From Halobacillus litoralis (GTDB lineage: Bacteria > Bacillota > Bacilli > Bacillales > Halobacillaceae), in NCBI RefSeq assembly GCF_020524025.1, contig NZ_JAIVKN010000001.1:1178001-1242000 (forward strand): DNA of 64,000 bases, written 5' to 3'. Both the position numbers and the translations under genes were made by a program. This document shows positions 43,230-52,065 of this stretch, one piece after another (position 1 is the first letter of the stretch; each line of letters begins with the position of its first letter). The notes beneath the pieces are model-generated. The model saw only the letters and a list, made by a program, of their open reading frames with translations. It was not told the origin of the DNA and searched no databases.

Positions 43230-43428
43230 CCCTTCAGGTGCTTTTTATTATATTATGAGTCCGAATAACCGAGATACGTATAACCTTCTCACTCTTATCC
43301 ATTTATATAAATCTCGTGAAGGGGCTCTCGAAAGGTTTAGACCATTGCACACGCAGTTTCTTTTTAAATACATAGAATACAGTGTAGAGGGGTCACCCCT
43401 CGATTTAAGTTTGAAAGGAGATGTTTTC

Positions 43429-43572
43429 ATGGGCTTTGGTTTTGGATATCCTGGATATGGCGGTTTTGGAGGATATGGCTATGGTGGCGGCTACGGTTAC
43501 GGCGGAGGTTTTGCGCTGATCGTTGTGCTGTTCATTCTTTTAATTATTGTTGGAGCAGCTTTCGTCAGCTGA
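43429..43572 (+). CDS. YjcZ-family sporulation protein
   Basis: 47 residues: a Gly/Tyr-rich start ([11 protein letters not shown] then G-Y-G repeats) and one hydrophobic C-terminal helix. This is the YjcZ-type family of very small spore-associated proteins in Bacillaceae. The ATG at 43429 follows AAAGGAG at eight bases; the longer upstream reading is not gene-like. The neighbour spoVIF supports a sporulation role. Confidence 0.85.
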   Translation: MGFGFGYPGYGGFGGYGYGGGYGYGGGFALIVVLFILLIIVGAAFVS

Positions 43573-43580
43573 CCATAAAA

Positions 43581-43604
43581 AGCGCTCCTGTCATAGGGAG
43601 CACT
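43581..43604 (+). terminator. Weak terminator after the YjcZ-type gene
   Basis: Stem AGCGCTCC against GGGAGCACT with one mismatch, followed by TTTATTTTT. Confidence 0.5.
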
Positions 43605-43931
43605 TTATTTTTAATTGCTGCGCATTCTATTTTAGAAGAAAGGGAGGTTCTCGTGTAACAAAATCATATAGGACAAGCCATAATGAACATGAATGGCTGC
43701 ATGATTAAATTATTTGAATACTTTCTCTTCCTTCTAAAATACTTCCCTCACCACAGCATCCTGCATTAAATTCTGAGTTGTATATTAAAGAGTACTTTCC
43801 TATATATTGTGAAAGATACCTCCTTTTCCTTAGGTTGGTCTTCTCCTTTTGTATATGCTCATAATTATTAAATTCCTAGAAAAAAGGGTATAGACCTGGG
43901 AACCTAAAAAGAAAAGGGAGTGTCCATATTT
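43605..43931. other. Intergenic stretch without a recognisable gene
   Basis: Upstream region of the redoxin gene. There are no gene-like frames, no repeats and no RNA-like element that I can support. A GGGAGG at about 43650 is not followed by a usable start. Confidence 0.5.
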
Positions 43932-44435
43932 ATGACATTTAAATTAAATCAAGATGCACCAGATTTTGAACTGCCTACTGTGTCAGGAAATACATTCAGC
44001 TTTTCCAACGAACTGAAAGAAACTGATGATCAATGGAACCTGATTGTATACTTCCGTGGTTCCTGGTGCCCGGCTTGTATGAGTGAACTGGACGATTTCC
44101 AGGAAAGTATGAGCTACTTTAATGAACATAACATCCGTTTGATAACAGTCACCAATGATGCAAAAGAAAGCTTGGAAAAAATGGTGAAAGAACATGACTT
44201 CACTTTCCCTGTGCTGATAGATGAAAACTTGGATTTCCTCTCCTCATACGGTGTGCATTACCATGATGAACACGCTCCTTATGAAGACCATGGAACACAT
44301 GGAGAACCTGCCTATTTCCTTACAGATGAGAAAGGGAAGGTTCTCTATCAGCAAAGACAAACCAGTCCTTTTGGCCGTCCACACCCGAATGAATTAAGAA
44401 AAACTATTAAATATATTCGAAACAACTTAAAATAA
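43932..44435 (+). CDS. Redoxin (AhpC/TSA-type) thiol protein
   Basis: 167 residues, thioredoxin fold. A C46-P-A-C49 motif lies in G-S-W-C-P-A-C, in the peroxiredoxin-like context A-P-D-F-E-L-P at the N-terminus. The CPAC pair suits a thiol-disulfide reductase or a bacterioferritin-comigratory-type peroxidase. A His-rich loop (Y-H-D-E-H-A ... H-G-T-H-G) is unusual. There is no signal peptide, so cytosolic. The start at 43932 fits better than a GTG 12 bases earlier that touches the AAAGGGAG site. Confidence 0.82.
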   Translation: MTFKLNQDAPDFELPTVSGNTFSFSNELKETDDQWNLIVYFRGSWCPACMSELDDFQESMSYFNEHNIRLITVTNDAKESLEKMVKEHDFTFPVLIDENLDFLSSYGVHYHDEHAPYEDHGTHGEPAYFLTDEKGKVLYQQRQTSPFGRPHPNELRKTIKYIRNNLK

Positions 44436-44442
44436 TTCTTCT

Positions 44443-44472
44443 CAGGCAGTTCCCTAATAAGGGATCTGCCTG
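44443..44472 (+). terminator. Terminator of the redoxin gene
   Basis: 13-bp stem with one T-T mismatch (CAGGCAGTTCCCT / AGGGATCTGCCTG) and a 4-base loop, followed by a short T-rich tract. Confidence 0.7.
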
Positions 44473-44778
44473 TTATTACATACAGCGGGAGACTTTGATA
44501 TCCTATTTAAATAATAAATGGCTTATCACATGAGAAATTCCAAAGCTTGTAGTACAAAACAGTTCAATAAACGTTTTTAAACTGTCTGGTTTATATTGTT
44601 TGTAAGTCACCTTCCTGCCAATTCCATAGAATTCAAGAGAATAAAGATAGCAGGCAGAACTTCCTCCTGGAAGGTAACTAATTTTCTTGAGAGGGTCCCT
44701 TCTTTTTATCATGAATTGATTTAACACACCGTAAGATGTTATATATTTACATTTCCTAATAAAGGAGAGGGGAATTAA
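44473..44778. other. Intergenic region upstream of the nucleoside hydrolase
   Basis: A 74-codon frame on the minus strand (44727-44503) has no ribosome binding site; the composition is only weakly protein-like. No other gene or RNA element seen. Confidence 0.4.
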
Positions 44779-45741
44779 ATGAAGAAAATTATCCTCTTTG
44801 CCGACCCGGGAATTGATGACTCCATTGCAATTATGTATGCCTTATTAAACCCAAAAATTCAAATTTTGGCCATTGTCAGCAGCTATGGAAATGTTGCAAA
44901 AGAACAGGCGACTAATAATGTCGCTTATTTATTGAAATTAGCCGGACGTTCTGATGTCCCCGTGATAGGAGGGGCCAATGCCCCGCTGGATGGTGAAATT
45001 CCAGAGTTCTATCCTGAAATACACGGCCCTGATGGATTAGGACCTATTCAAGTCCCCAAAACATTCAAAGGGGAACTGACTAACTTCTCGGAACTTTATA
45101 CCCTATTGAGGAATCATAAAGATATTACGATCGTCGACTTAGGACGAAACACTTCTTTAGCCTCCCTTTTTCTGCTGGGCAATCTGCTCACTGAAAATAT
45201 ATCGGAGATCTTTATGATGGGGGGAGCATTTTTAGTTCCTGGAAACGTAACCCCCTACGCCGAGGCAAACTTTTACGGGGATCCTGTAGCCACTAACGTA
45301 GTGTTAAGTAACCTCAACAATATTTTCATTATCCCTCTGAACGTTACAAATAAAGCTATCATTACCCCTGATCATGTCAAAAAGATTATGAAAGAGTCAT
45401 CCAATGGACTCGTAAATATTATGGATGACATCATGAGTTACTACATTTCGGCTTATAAAAAATTAGTACCTGGAATTAAGGGCGCTCCTCTTCACGATGT
45501 ACTTACCCTCTCCCTTATGGTTAATCCTCTAATGGGAAAGTACGCACAAAGAGAAGTGGAAGTGTTAACTTCAAGTGAAGGAAGAGGAATATCAGTCGCT
45601 GATTTTAGGGAAAATTCTAAACCTGCTGAAAGAGAAATTCACATCTGTTTAGAGTTTGATTACCCTATGTTCATAGAAGACCTTATTTCAGTAATCTGTA
45701 ATCCACTTAAAACTGACACCTCCAAGAGGCTCTTCTTATGA
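44779..45741 (+). CDS. Inosine-uridine-type nucleoside hydrolase
   Basis: 320 residues. The calcium-binding aspartate cluster is D9-P-G-I-D13-D14 at the N-terminus. M-M-G-G-A-F-L-V-P-G-N near residue 150 and a C-terminal L-H-D-V-L-T-L motif complete the active site. These enzymes cleave the N-glycosidic bond of ribonucleosides to a base and ribose, for salvage. AAGGAGAGG precedes the ATG. The G-x-D-D and P-L-H-D pattern is normal for the family, but which nucleosides it prefers is unknown. Confidence 0.9.
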   Translation: MKKIILFADPGIDDSIAIMYALLNPKIQILAIVSSYGNVAKEQATNNVAYLLKLAGRSDVPVIGGANAPLDGEIPEFYPEIHGPDGLGPIQVPKTFKGELTNFSELYTLLRNHKDITIVDLGRNTSLASLFLLGNLLTENISEIFMMGGAFLVPGNVTPYAEANFYGDPVATNVVLSNLNNIFIIPLNVTNKAIITPDHVKKIMKESSNGLVNIMDDIMSYYISAYKKLVPGIKGAPLHDVLTLSLMVNPLMGKYAQREVEVLTSSEGRGISVADFRENSKPAEREIHICLEFDYPMFIEDLISVICNPLKTDTSKRLFL

Positions 45742-45846
45742 TCCAGTTGTTTTATTTTTGTATACTCCTACCCTTCCAGCCAACATAAACTCTTTTCATT
45801 TGAATACGAATAAGAAAATTGAAAAGAAGGAAAAAGGTGAGAAGTT

Positions 45847-47739
45847 ATGTTGACCCGAGTGAATCAAGCCGTTGATAAGCTTACGAATGAAATAAATGCT
45901 CATTTGAATGCCGACGGCAGCTTTCATTTTTGTTTTGAGAACAGTTTAGAAACAGATGTTAAGATGATTTTGTTATTGAAAACTTTTACAGAAGATAACC
46001 TGCTCATCCAGCAGCTGTGCTCCCGTCTTGCAGCTTTACAGCATAAGGACGGATATTGGAAATTGTATGAGGATGACAACGGAAACCTTTCTGCAACTAT
46101 CGAAGCCGTTTTCGCTCTCCTTTATGCGGGTTACTACACAAAGAAAAGCCCGGAAATCAAAAAAGCCAGTGACTATATCAAGTTAAAAGGCGGGCTGACA
46201 AACGCCCACTCACTGACAAAAATCACACTTGCCCTCTACGGTCAATATCCATGGCTGAACCTTATGCATCTTCCCGTTTATATTATTCTTCTGCCGCCTA
46301 AGTCACCTCTTTCCTTCTATGACTTCAGCAGCTATGGCCGTATTCATCTTGCTCCTATTCTGTTAGTCAGTGACTCCCGGTATACAGTTAAAGATACGAA
46401 AATCCCGGACATGAGTCCCTTTTTACTTCAAAGAGACTTGGCACCCCTGGATAGAAATACCCGTACACTGTTATTAGGTGTTTACCAGTCTATTAAAGCT
46501 CTTATCGGACTCCCACAACAGTTATATCAATCAGCAAGACAGCGCCTTCTTCTATACATGCTGCAGCGGACGGAATCAGATGGAACACTGTACAGTTATA
46601 CAACTGCCACCTTTTATATGATTTATGCCCTTAGGAGCGCAGGATACTCAAAGCATCACCCTTCTATACAAAATGCAATTAATGGTTTGAAAACACATTT
46701 ATGCCGGACCCAAAAGGGATATCACACCCAAAATTCTCCTTCTGCCGTGTGGGATACTGCTCTCTTAATGTATGTCCTTCAGATGCCACCATCCCCTTCT
46801 TATGACTTGAATGCTGGTGTCCATTACCTTTTGAATCAACAACATTCATATTATGGGGACTGGATGATGAACCTCCCTTCCGTGTCGCCTGGGGGATGGG
46901 GGTTCTCTACAAGTAACAGCATTCATCCCGATGTAGATGATACGACTGCAGCCTTAAGAGCAATATCACCCTATGCCTCCTCAAATCCTGTCATTCAGGA
47001 CCGCTTCGTGCGGGGGTTGAACTGGGTGACTGCGATGCAGAATGATGATGGAGGATGGCCGGCATTTGAAAAAGACAAAACTCATCCGCTGCTCTCCTAC
47101 GTACCTATGGACGGAGCAGCCCATGCAAGCCTTGATCCTTCTACCGCCGATTTGACGGGGAGAACGATTGAATTTCTAGGACATCATGCAAAATTCCCTA
47201 AAACGGACCCCAGAATTCATAAAGCGATCCAATGGCTGAAGAAACATCAAGAACCAGACGGTTCCTGGTATGGACGCTGGGGCATTTCTTATATCTATGG
47301 AACTTGGTCCGCTCTCACAGGACTGTCAGCAGTTGGATTAAGTACAGGAGATCCTTGTGTGCATAATGGTATCCAATGGCTGGAGTCCATTCAAAATAAG
47401 GATGGTGGATGGGGAGAATCCTGCCTTAGTGATGAGAAAGAACAGTATATCCCTTTAAAAGCGAGCACTCCCTCCCAGACAGCATGGGCACTGGATGCGC
47501 TGATTTCTGTTCATAAACAAAAAACACCAACGATAGAACGTGGAATCGACAGTTTATTGAACCAATTGGAAGAAGAAACAGCCTGGACCTACCAGTACCC
47601 AACCGGAGCAGGACTCCCGGGAAAGTTTTATGTATACTATCACAGCTACAATTACATCTGGCCTTTACTCGTATTAAAGAAATATCTAGCATTAGTTGGA
47701 ACAGTAAATGAGGAAAAACAGCAAGGAACGCCCGGATGA
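45847..47739 (+). CDS. sqhC: Terpene cyclase: squalene-hopene/sporulenol synthase type
   Basis: 630 residues, alpha/alpha-barrel prenyltransferase-cyclase fold. The catalytic acid motif D-x-D-D-T-T-A is D362-V-D-D-T-T-A, and QW repeats appear (Q-N-D-D-G-G-W, Q-E-P-D-G-S-W, Q-N-K-D-G-G-W). Lengths of bacterial squalene-hopene cyclases are about 630. In B. subtilis SqhC (sporulenol synthase) cyclises tetraprenyl-beta-curcumene to sporulenol, which protects spores from oxidative stress; this is the likely role in a sporeformer. No ytpB (tetraprenyl-beta-curcumene synthase) or squalene-synthesis gene lies in the window, so the substrate cannot be fixed. Confidence 0.9.
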   Translation: MLTRVNQAVDKLTNEINAHLNADGSFHFCFENSLETDVKMILLLKTFTEDNLLIQQLCSRLAALQHKDGYWKLYEDDNGNLSATIEAVFALLYAGYYTKKSPEIKKASDYIKLKGGLTNAHSLTKITLALYGQYPWLNLMHLPVYIILLPPKSPLSFYDFSSYGRIHLAPILLVSDSRYTVKDTKIPDMSPFLLQRDLAPLDRNTRTLLLGVYQSIKALIGLPQQLYQSARQRLLLYMLQRTESDGTLYSYTTATFYMIYALRSAGYSKHHPSIQNAINGLKTHLCRTQKGYHTQNSPSAVWDTALLMYVLQMPPSPSYDLNAGVHYLLNQQHSYYGDWMMNLPSVSPGGWGFSTSNSIHPDVDDTTAALRAISPYASSNPVIQDRFVRGLNWVTAMQNDDGGWPAFEKDKTHPLLSYVPMDGAAHASLDPSTADLTGRTIEFLGHHAKFPKTDPRIHKAIQWLKKHQEPDGSWYGRWGISYIYGTWSALTGLSAVGLSTGDPCVHNGIQWLESIQNKDGGWGESCLSDEKEQYIPLKASTPSQTAWALDALISVHKQKTPTIERGIDSLLNQLEEETAWTYQYPTGAGLPGKFYVYYHSYNYIWPLLVLKKYLALVGTVNEEKQQGTPG

Positions 47740-47755
47740 TATTAGGGCGTTTTTT
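47727..47755 (+). terminator. Terminator of the cyclase gene
   Basis: 7-bp GC-rich stem AACGCCC/GGGCGTT with an 11-base loop, ending in six T residues, overlapping the stop codon. Confidence 0.75.
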
Positions 47756-48034
47756 CAACGTTTCTTTTTATAATAGAGGGGATAGAAATCCTCCTGCCTG
47801 CTCAAACCTTCCCTCTTTCGTAAGGTTAATCGAACCATTCCCGTTTTCATGGCCGCCTTTCCTCTATTAGGAGGTTTCTCAGGGAGAAAGAGGCTCGAGA
47901 CCCCGCACATGGAAAACGAGTCGTCCCCACTCCAACCCTCGTTACAGAAATGGCTATCGTTATAAATATTCAGGGCAAAGTTTCACTATTTAAACATATA
48001 CATTTAAGAGAATGCCTTTGAAGGAGCTGAATAG

Positions 48035-48256
48035 ATGAATTCACAAAATGTGTCCATGAATTCTGCGATTGATCCTTATGTATATCAAACACTTCTTTCC
48101 ATCCAGGGGGCAGGTGTGGTCGTGCAGACGACGCAGGGTTCAGTCCGAGGGAAGTTAAAAACGGTCATGCCTGATCACATTGTTGTAGAAGTCAGCGGGA
48201 CACCTTTTTTTGTACGAACCCAGCAGATTGTCTGGGTCTTTCCGCATAGCCGGTAA
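48035..48256 (+). CDS. yuzF: YuzF-family DUF2642 small protein
   Basis: 73 residues, an Sm-like small beta-barrel fold: V-V-V-Q-T-T-Q-G-S-V-R-G-K-L ... D-H-I-V-V-E-V ... V-R-T-Q-Q-I-V-W-V-F-P. DUF2642 proteins in Bacillaceae are often spore-coat or sporulation associated. GAAGGAGC precedes the ATG. It lies 12 bases before the Mn catalase gene, so the two are an operon. Confidence 0.8.
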   Translation: MNSQNVSMNSAIDPYVYQTLLSIQGAGVVVQTTQGSVRGKLKTVMPDHIVVEVSGTPFFVRTQQIVWVFPHSR

Positions 48257-48268
48257 AAGGAGGATGTT

Positions 48269-49159
48269 ATGTTTAAACGACTCAACCGAATGCAGGTCGC
48301 CTTAACCATCCCAGAGCATGGGGACGCAAATGCTGCAGCTGCTGTTCAAGAATTGCTTGGGGGAAAGTTTGGGGAGATGTCAACACTAAACAACTATATG
48401 TATCAGTCTTTTGGATTTCGCAACAAGAAAAAATTCAAACCGTTCTATGATCTAGTTGCAAGCATCACTGCTGAAGAGTTCGGTCATGTAGAAATGGTGA
48501 ACAATGCCATCAATTTATTAACAAGAGGTGTAACCTTTACAGGAGACCCCAATATAGCGCCGCTTCAAAATGGTTTAAATAAACGGAACACGTATCAGTT
48601 TATTGCAACCGCACAAACCGCTCTCCCAGGGGATTCTATGGGACGGGCATGGACAGGGGACAACGTATTTAACAGTGGGAATCTTGTACTCGATCTGCTG
48701 CATAACTTCTTCCTGGAACTAGGTGCGCGCACGCACAAGATGAGAGTTTACGAAATGACAGATCATCAAACTGCACGGGAAATGATCGGATATCTGCTCG
48801 TACGGGGCGGCACACATGCTCTTGCCTACGCTAAAGCACTGGAAATTGCAACAGGGGTCGATGTAAAGAAAATGCTTCCTGTGCCCGACCTTGACAACTC
48901 AAAATTCGACTATGCCCGTCCCTACCTGGATCAAGGGCTTGATAACATCTTGTATACGTGGAGCGATACCGATTACCAGGACATCAATCAGATATGGAAA
49001 GGGACAAACCCAGAGAACGGACAACCGCTGAAGGTGATTCAAGGGACGCCAAAAGGTGCTCCGATTCCAGACCTTGATGACCTTCCTGAAGAATTCGCTC
49101 CCGGTATTGATCGTGACGATTATGAACGTATTGCAAGAAAACTAATGGAAAACCTTTAG
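48269..49159 (+). CDS. Manganese (non-heme) catalase
   Basis: 296 residues, ferritin-like four-helix core with dimanganese ligands: E near 36 in F-G-E-M-S-T, the E-E-F-G-H-V-E motif near 69-75, a glutamate near 147 in F-F-L-E-L-G-A-R-T-H-K and the histidine in G-G-T-H-A-L. It is longer than the spore-coat CotJC type; B. subtilis YdbD is the closest named relative. It breaks down hydrogen peroxide without heme. The Mn importer operon at 36.4-39.4 kb would supply its metal, though no regulatory link is visible. Confidence 0.92.
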   Translation: MFKRLNRMQVALTIPEHGDANAAAAVQELLGGKFGEMSTLNNYMYQSFGFRNKKKFKPFYDLVASITAEEFGHVEMVNNAINLLTRGVTFTGDPNIAPLQNGLNKRNTYQFIATAQTALPGDSMGRAWTGDNVFNSGNLVLDLLHNFFLELGARTHKMRVYEMTDHQTAREMIGYLLVRGGTHALAYAKALEIATGVDVKKMLPVPDLDNSKFDYARPYLDQGLDNILYTWSDTDYQDINQIWKGTNPENGQPLKVIQGTPKGAPIPDLDDLPEEFAPGIDRDDYERIARKLMENL

Positions 49160-49207
49160 AATTAGAGGAGACGACCAAAGTTTCTCTTTTCTCATAATAA
49201 TAAACAC

Positions 49208-49238
49208 AGGGAACCTCTTAAATGAAGAAAGGTTCCCT
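49208..49238 (+). terminator. Terminator of yuzF-Mn catalase
   Basis: 9-bp stem AGGGAACCT/AGGTTCCCT with a 13-base loop, 50 bases after the catalase stop; the T tract is poor. Confidence 0.55.
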
Positions 49239-49357
49239 CTCATCATTTGTCTATCCCTTTAATAAATGCCTCTATCTTTTATCTAACCTTATCTTTGTGC
49301 TAAAAATTTCACATCACATCTCCTTTCCGCAAATTAGTTGTTATCCAAAATAAAAAA

Positions 49358-49382
49358 CGTGCCCCCTTAAAAGGAGGTCACG
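49358..49382 (-). terminator. Terminator of the YdcZ-YeiL-YdcZ operon
   Basis: CGTGCCCCCTT pairs with AAGGAGGTCACG with one mismatch and one bulge; six T residues follow on the minus strand. It overlaps the stop codon of the last gene. Confidence 0.6.
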
Positions 49383-49857
49383 CTCTCATTTGTTCCTGTT
49401 CTGTTACGTGATTTTCTTCAGACGGCTGTTTTTCTAATTTATATACAAGGACACCTCCAATTAAAAGACCAATCCCTAACAGCTTCTGCCAGGAAAGCTC
49501 GGCAGATTCAAATCCAAACCATCCTCTTGTATTAATCGTAAAAGCAATTAAAATTTGAGAGATCAGAGCAATTGAAATCGCATAAGCTGGACCAATCAGG
49601 GTTACTCCTCTCATAAGGAAGAAGACAATCCCGACTCCAAAAACCCCTCCAAATAAAAAGATTGGATTGATGTCACCGAACTGAAAAAGGCTCCTCTGTT
49701 CCACTGAATAAAAAACCGGCAAAGAACAGATCAGCCCAAGTCCTAAAACAAGAGTGGTCGTTGCCCAAGATCCCGTCCGCTCACTCACCCTCGCGTTAAA
49801 TACATTTTGCAGACTAATTAATATTCCTGCAACAATCGCTAGAAACACACCGAACAT
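49378..49857 (-). CDS. YdcZ-type (DUF606) DMT half-transporter, copy A
   Basis: 159 residues with about five membrane helices. The family signature is the first-helix G-x-x-I-S-L-Q-N-V-F-N-A-R-V-S-E and the I-G-P-A-Y-A-I-S segment. YdcZ proteins are half-size relatives of EamA/DMT exporters and probably act as dimers. A related copy lies two genes upstream, with a Crp-type regulator between them, so the two halves may form a heterodimer. Substrate unknown. Confidence 0.8.
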   Translation of the reverse strand: MFGVFLAIVAGILISLQNVFNARVSERTGSWATTTLVLGLGLICSLPVFYSVEQRSLFQFGDINPIFLFGGVFGVGIVFFLMRGVTLIGPAYAISIALISQILIAFTINTRGWFGFESAELSWQKLLGIGLLIGGVLVYKLEKQPSEENHVTEQEQMRA

Positions 49858-49868
49858 ACTGCTTCCTC

Positions 49869-50561
49869 CTACTCATAGATGTTTCCATTCGCAAGTTCAC
49901 GGAGTTTGTCTAAATCAATAATTTTAATTGCTCCGTTTTTCCTTTCAATGATAGCCTCAGAAGTCATTTTCTTTAACACACGATTTAGATGACGATAGCT
50001 CGTCCCTATCCATTCCGCAAGTTCTGTCAGGTTCTCTGTACGCATTTCTTCATGGAAAACCGTCCCTTCCCCGTCTGAAGAAATCGAAAGCAGATAACTC
50101 GCTAGCCTGACTTCAACTGGATAAAGCATATGCATACTAGTTGCTTGAGAAGCTGTATAAAACTTTTCGGCTACTTTTTCCAGTAAAAAACGAACCAATG
50201 CCGGATGACTTTTCTCTAATTCTTTAACATCCGCAAAGGAAGCAGCCAGCATCACCCCGTCAGAAATGGCTTCCACCGAATTAAGAACCGACGTACCACG
50301 AATATATTCCACATCACCCAGCAGAGCGAGTGGTGTTTTAAAACGGTTGATTAAAGACCTTCCTTCCAAAGTCACGGTAAAGATTTTTATTTTTCCTTCG
50401 ACTAAAAAATAGAGTTCTGTCAATTCTTCTCCCGTCGTAAAAAGGACATCTCCTTTTTGAAAAGAGTAGGTTTTAATATTCCTGCGAAACCCTTGTGGAA
50501 ATAACGCTTCCAGCTGATACTCGCGAATGTACGTATCAACACTTGCTGTTCTTTCTTTCAT
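49869..50561 (-). CDS. Crp/Fnr-family regulator, YeiL-like
   Basis: 230 residues: an N-terminal cyclic-nucleotide-binding-type beta domain (F-Q-K-G-D-V-L-F-T-T-G-E-E near 35 and G-K-I-K-I-F near 56) and a C-terminal winged helix (T-E-L-A-E-W-I-G-T-S-Y-R-H-L-N-R-V near 180-196). No Fe-S cysteine cluster is seen, so it is not an Fnr-type oxygen sensor; E. coli YeiL is the closest named type. It is encoded between two YdcZ-type transporters and would regulate them in the obvious reading. The spacings of 11 and 16 bases support one operon. Confidence 0.85.
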   Translation of the reverse strand: MKERTASVDTYIREYQLEALFPQGFRRNIKTYSFQKGDVLFTTGEELTELYFLVEGKIKIFTVTLEGRSLINRFKTPLALLGDVEYIRGTSVLNSVEAISDGVMLAASFADVKELEKSHPALVRFLLEKVAEKFYTASQATSMHMLYPVEVRLASYLLSISSDGEGTVFHEEMRTENLTELAEWIGTSYRHLNRVLKKMTSEAIIERKNGAIKIIDLDKLRELANGNIYE

Positions 50562-50577
50562 AGAAGATACCCCTTCT

Positions 50578-51003
50578 TTACAATTGGAAAATAACCACTC
50601 CGATCAGCATCATCGCAAGACCGATCCCCTGCCGCAAAGTAATTGGTATTTTCTTCTCATCGAACCATCCTTTCGATTCAATGATAAATGCTGTTCCAAT
50701 CTGCGCGACAAGTAAAACCGCTATTGCTTTTGCCGGACCAATTTGATGAATGGCCGTCAGTTCGGAGAAAACAACGATCACACCGAATGTCCCACCTGTT
50801 AAATATAGGAACGGTACTTTCTTGAAGCTCTTTCCTTTTCCATCTCTTACTTTTAAGTAAATCGTCAATGAAATAATAAAAGCGACGAGGTGAACCATGG
50901 ATGTCGTATGCCAGCCACCAATCGCGTCACTCATTTTCGCATTAAAAATTCCCTGCATGGTGATACACAAACCACCGAGCAGTGAAAATAGAGCACCTTT
51001 CAT
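50578..51003 (-). CDS. YdcZ-type (DUF606) DMT half-transporter, copy B
   Basis: 141 residues with five hydrophobic segments; G-G-L-C-I-T-M-Q-G-I-F-N-A-K-M-S-D matches the first helix of copy A, and I-G-P-A-K-A-I-A matches the later motif. The ATG at 51003 follows CAGGAGGA; the in-frame extension to 51027 is upstream of that site. First gene of the three-gene operon. Confidence 0.8.
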   Translation of the reverse strand: MKGALFSLLGGLCITMQGIFNAKMSDAIGGWHTTSMVHLVAFIISLTIYLKVRDGKGKSFKKVPFLYLTGGTFGVIVVFSELTAIHQIGPAKAIAVLLVAQIGTAFIIESKGWFDEKKIPITLRQGIGLAMMLIGVVIFQL

Positions 51004-51078
51004 CCTGCATCCTCCTGTTCTCTGCATCCATTTAAAGGGAAGATGAAGAATTCGAAAAGGACATATGTCCTAAATCAT

Positions 51079-52065
51079 TTATTCTTTTTGCAAATAACGG
51101 CCATATAACCTGTTCTGTGTTACGTTTTCTCCTTTTACCCAGCAATTCCAATCGATCGTAACGCATTCACCAAATGGTAAAGCTATGTAGACCCTGCCTG
51201 TCATATTATCATAACCAAACGTATGTAACGTGCCAAAACTATGCAGGTAATCCTGGTAAAAAAGCGGAGAAGTTTCATCAGAAAAGTAATGAAAAGCTTC
51301 GGTTATGGAAGTAAAGTTTTTTTGATCCATTACCTGTTTGCGGAAAATACTGCGAGTAAAATCTTCTTTTACAGTGCTCCCTTTAAAGTGATTCGTACAG
51401 GTGATTTTACCCTTTCCCTTTATTATCCGCATCCTTTCAGGACCGGCTTCAACTACTGCCATATCACCATGTTGATCAGATAAGGAATAATTATAGTTCC
51501 ACGCATGAGGCAGCTTCTTAAGTAAGGTTATGGCCTGCTGCGTATTCTCACACTTATCCAATACAATCCTTACAATCATCGTTGCAGCAAAACCTTCTTT
51601 GGCCCCTTTATTATTGACAAAATGCAAAGCTGTAAACAACCCTTTTTCATTTACCCCTTCATGACGGCCGACGATATGAAGAGATGTGCCTGCACTTGCA
51701 AAAGCTTTGTCAGGCTGTATCAAAGTCAACCTATGGTCATAACAGTCTGGTGAAAAATCATAATTTCGAACAGCAAACCGTTTATCAATGAACGAAGAAC
51801 AACCCATAGCCAGGCTGCATGGCAGGTTGCAGCCCGCAAACCTTGCCGCCGTCTTTTTTAAAGACCACCCCAGTCCGTCTGCCACACCCTGCAGTTCCTC
51901 GATGATGTGTGGAGCAAAGGTTTGAAGCTGTTTGATCCCCTCCCAGGGACTTCGGTTATTCTCTAGAATTTTCAGCTTCATTAATATGTCTTCTGACACA
52001 TCCAAACTCTCCGAAACTCCAATATGATAAGAGGAACCTCTGTATTGGTTGATATTCCATTCCAT
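51079..52065 (-). CDS. C45-family autoproteolytic acyltransferase/amidohydrolase
   Basis: 328 residues. An N-terminal-nucleophile fold is suggested by M-G-C89-S-S-F followed by A-V-R-N-Y-D-F and a later N-Y-N-Y-S-L-S-D and T-C-T-N-H-F, as in the isopenicillin N acyltransferase/acid ceramidase-like (peptidase C45) family. Autocleavage before C89 would free the catalytic cysteine. Members cleave or transfer acyl groups from amides, including beta-lactams or N-acyl amino acids; the substrate here is unknown. No signal peptide. Confidence 0.78.
   Translation of the reverse strand: MEWNINQYRGSSYHIGVSESLDVSEDILMKLKILENNRSPWEGIKQLQTFAPHIIEELQGVADGLGWSLKKTAARFAGCNLPCSLAMGCSSFIDKRFAVRNYDFSPDCYDHRLTLIQPDKAFASAGTSLHIVGRHEGVNEKGLFTALHFVNNKGAKEGFAATMIVRIVLDKCENTQQAITLLKKLPHAWNYNYSLSDQHGDMAVVEAGPERMRIIKGKGKITCTNHFKGSTVKEDFTRSIFRKQVMDQKNFTSITEAFHYFSDETSPLFYQDYLHSFGTLHTFGYDNMTGRVYIALPFGECVTIDWNCWVKGENVTQNRLYGRYLQKE

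Noticed and set aside
43255-43428. 58-codon N-terminal extension of the YjcZ-type gene
   Set aside because: The extension has no family resemblance, and the ATG at 43429 has its own strong ribosome binding site.
44503-44727. Minus-strand frame of 74 codons before the nucleoside hydrolase
   Set aside because: No ribosome binding site, no domain recognised; may be chance.
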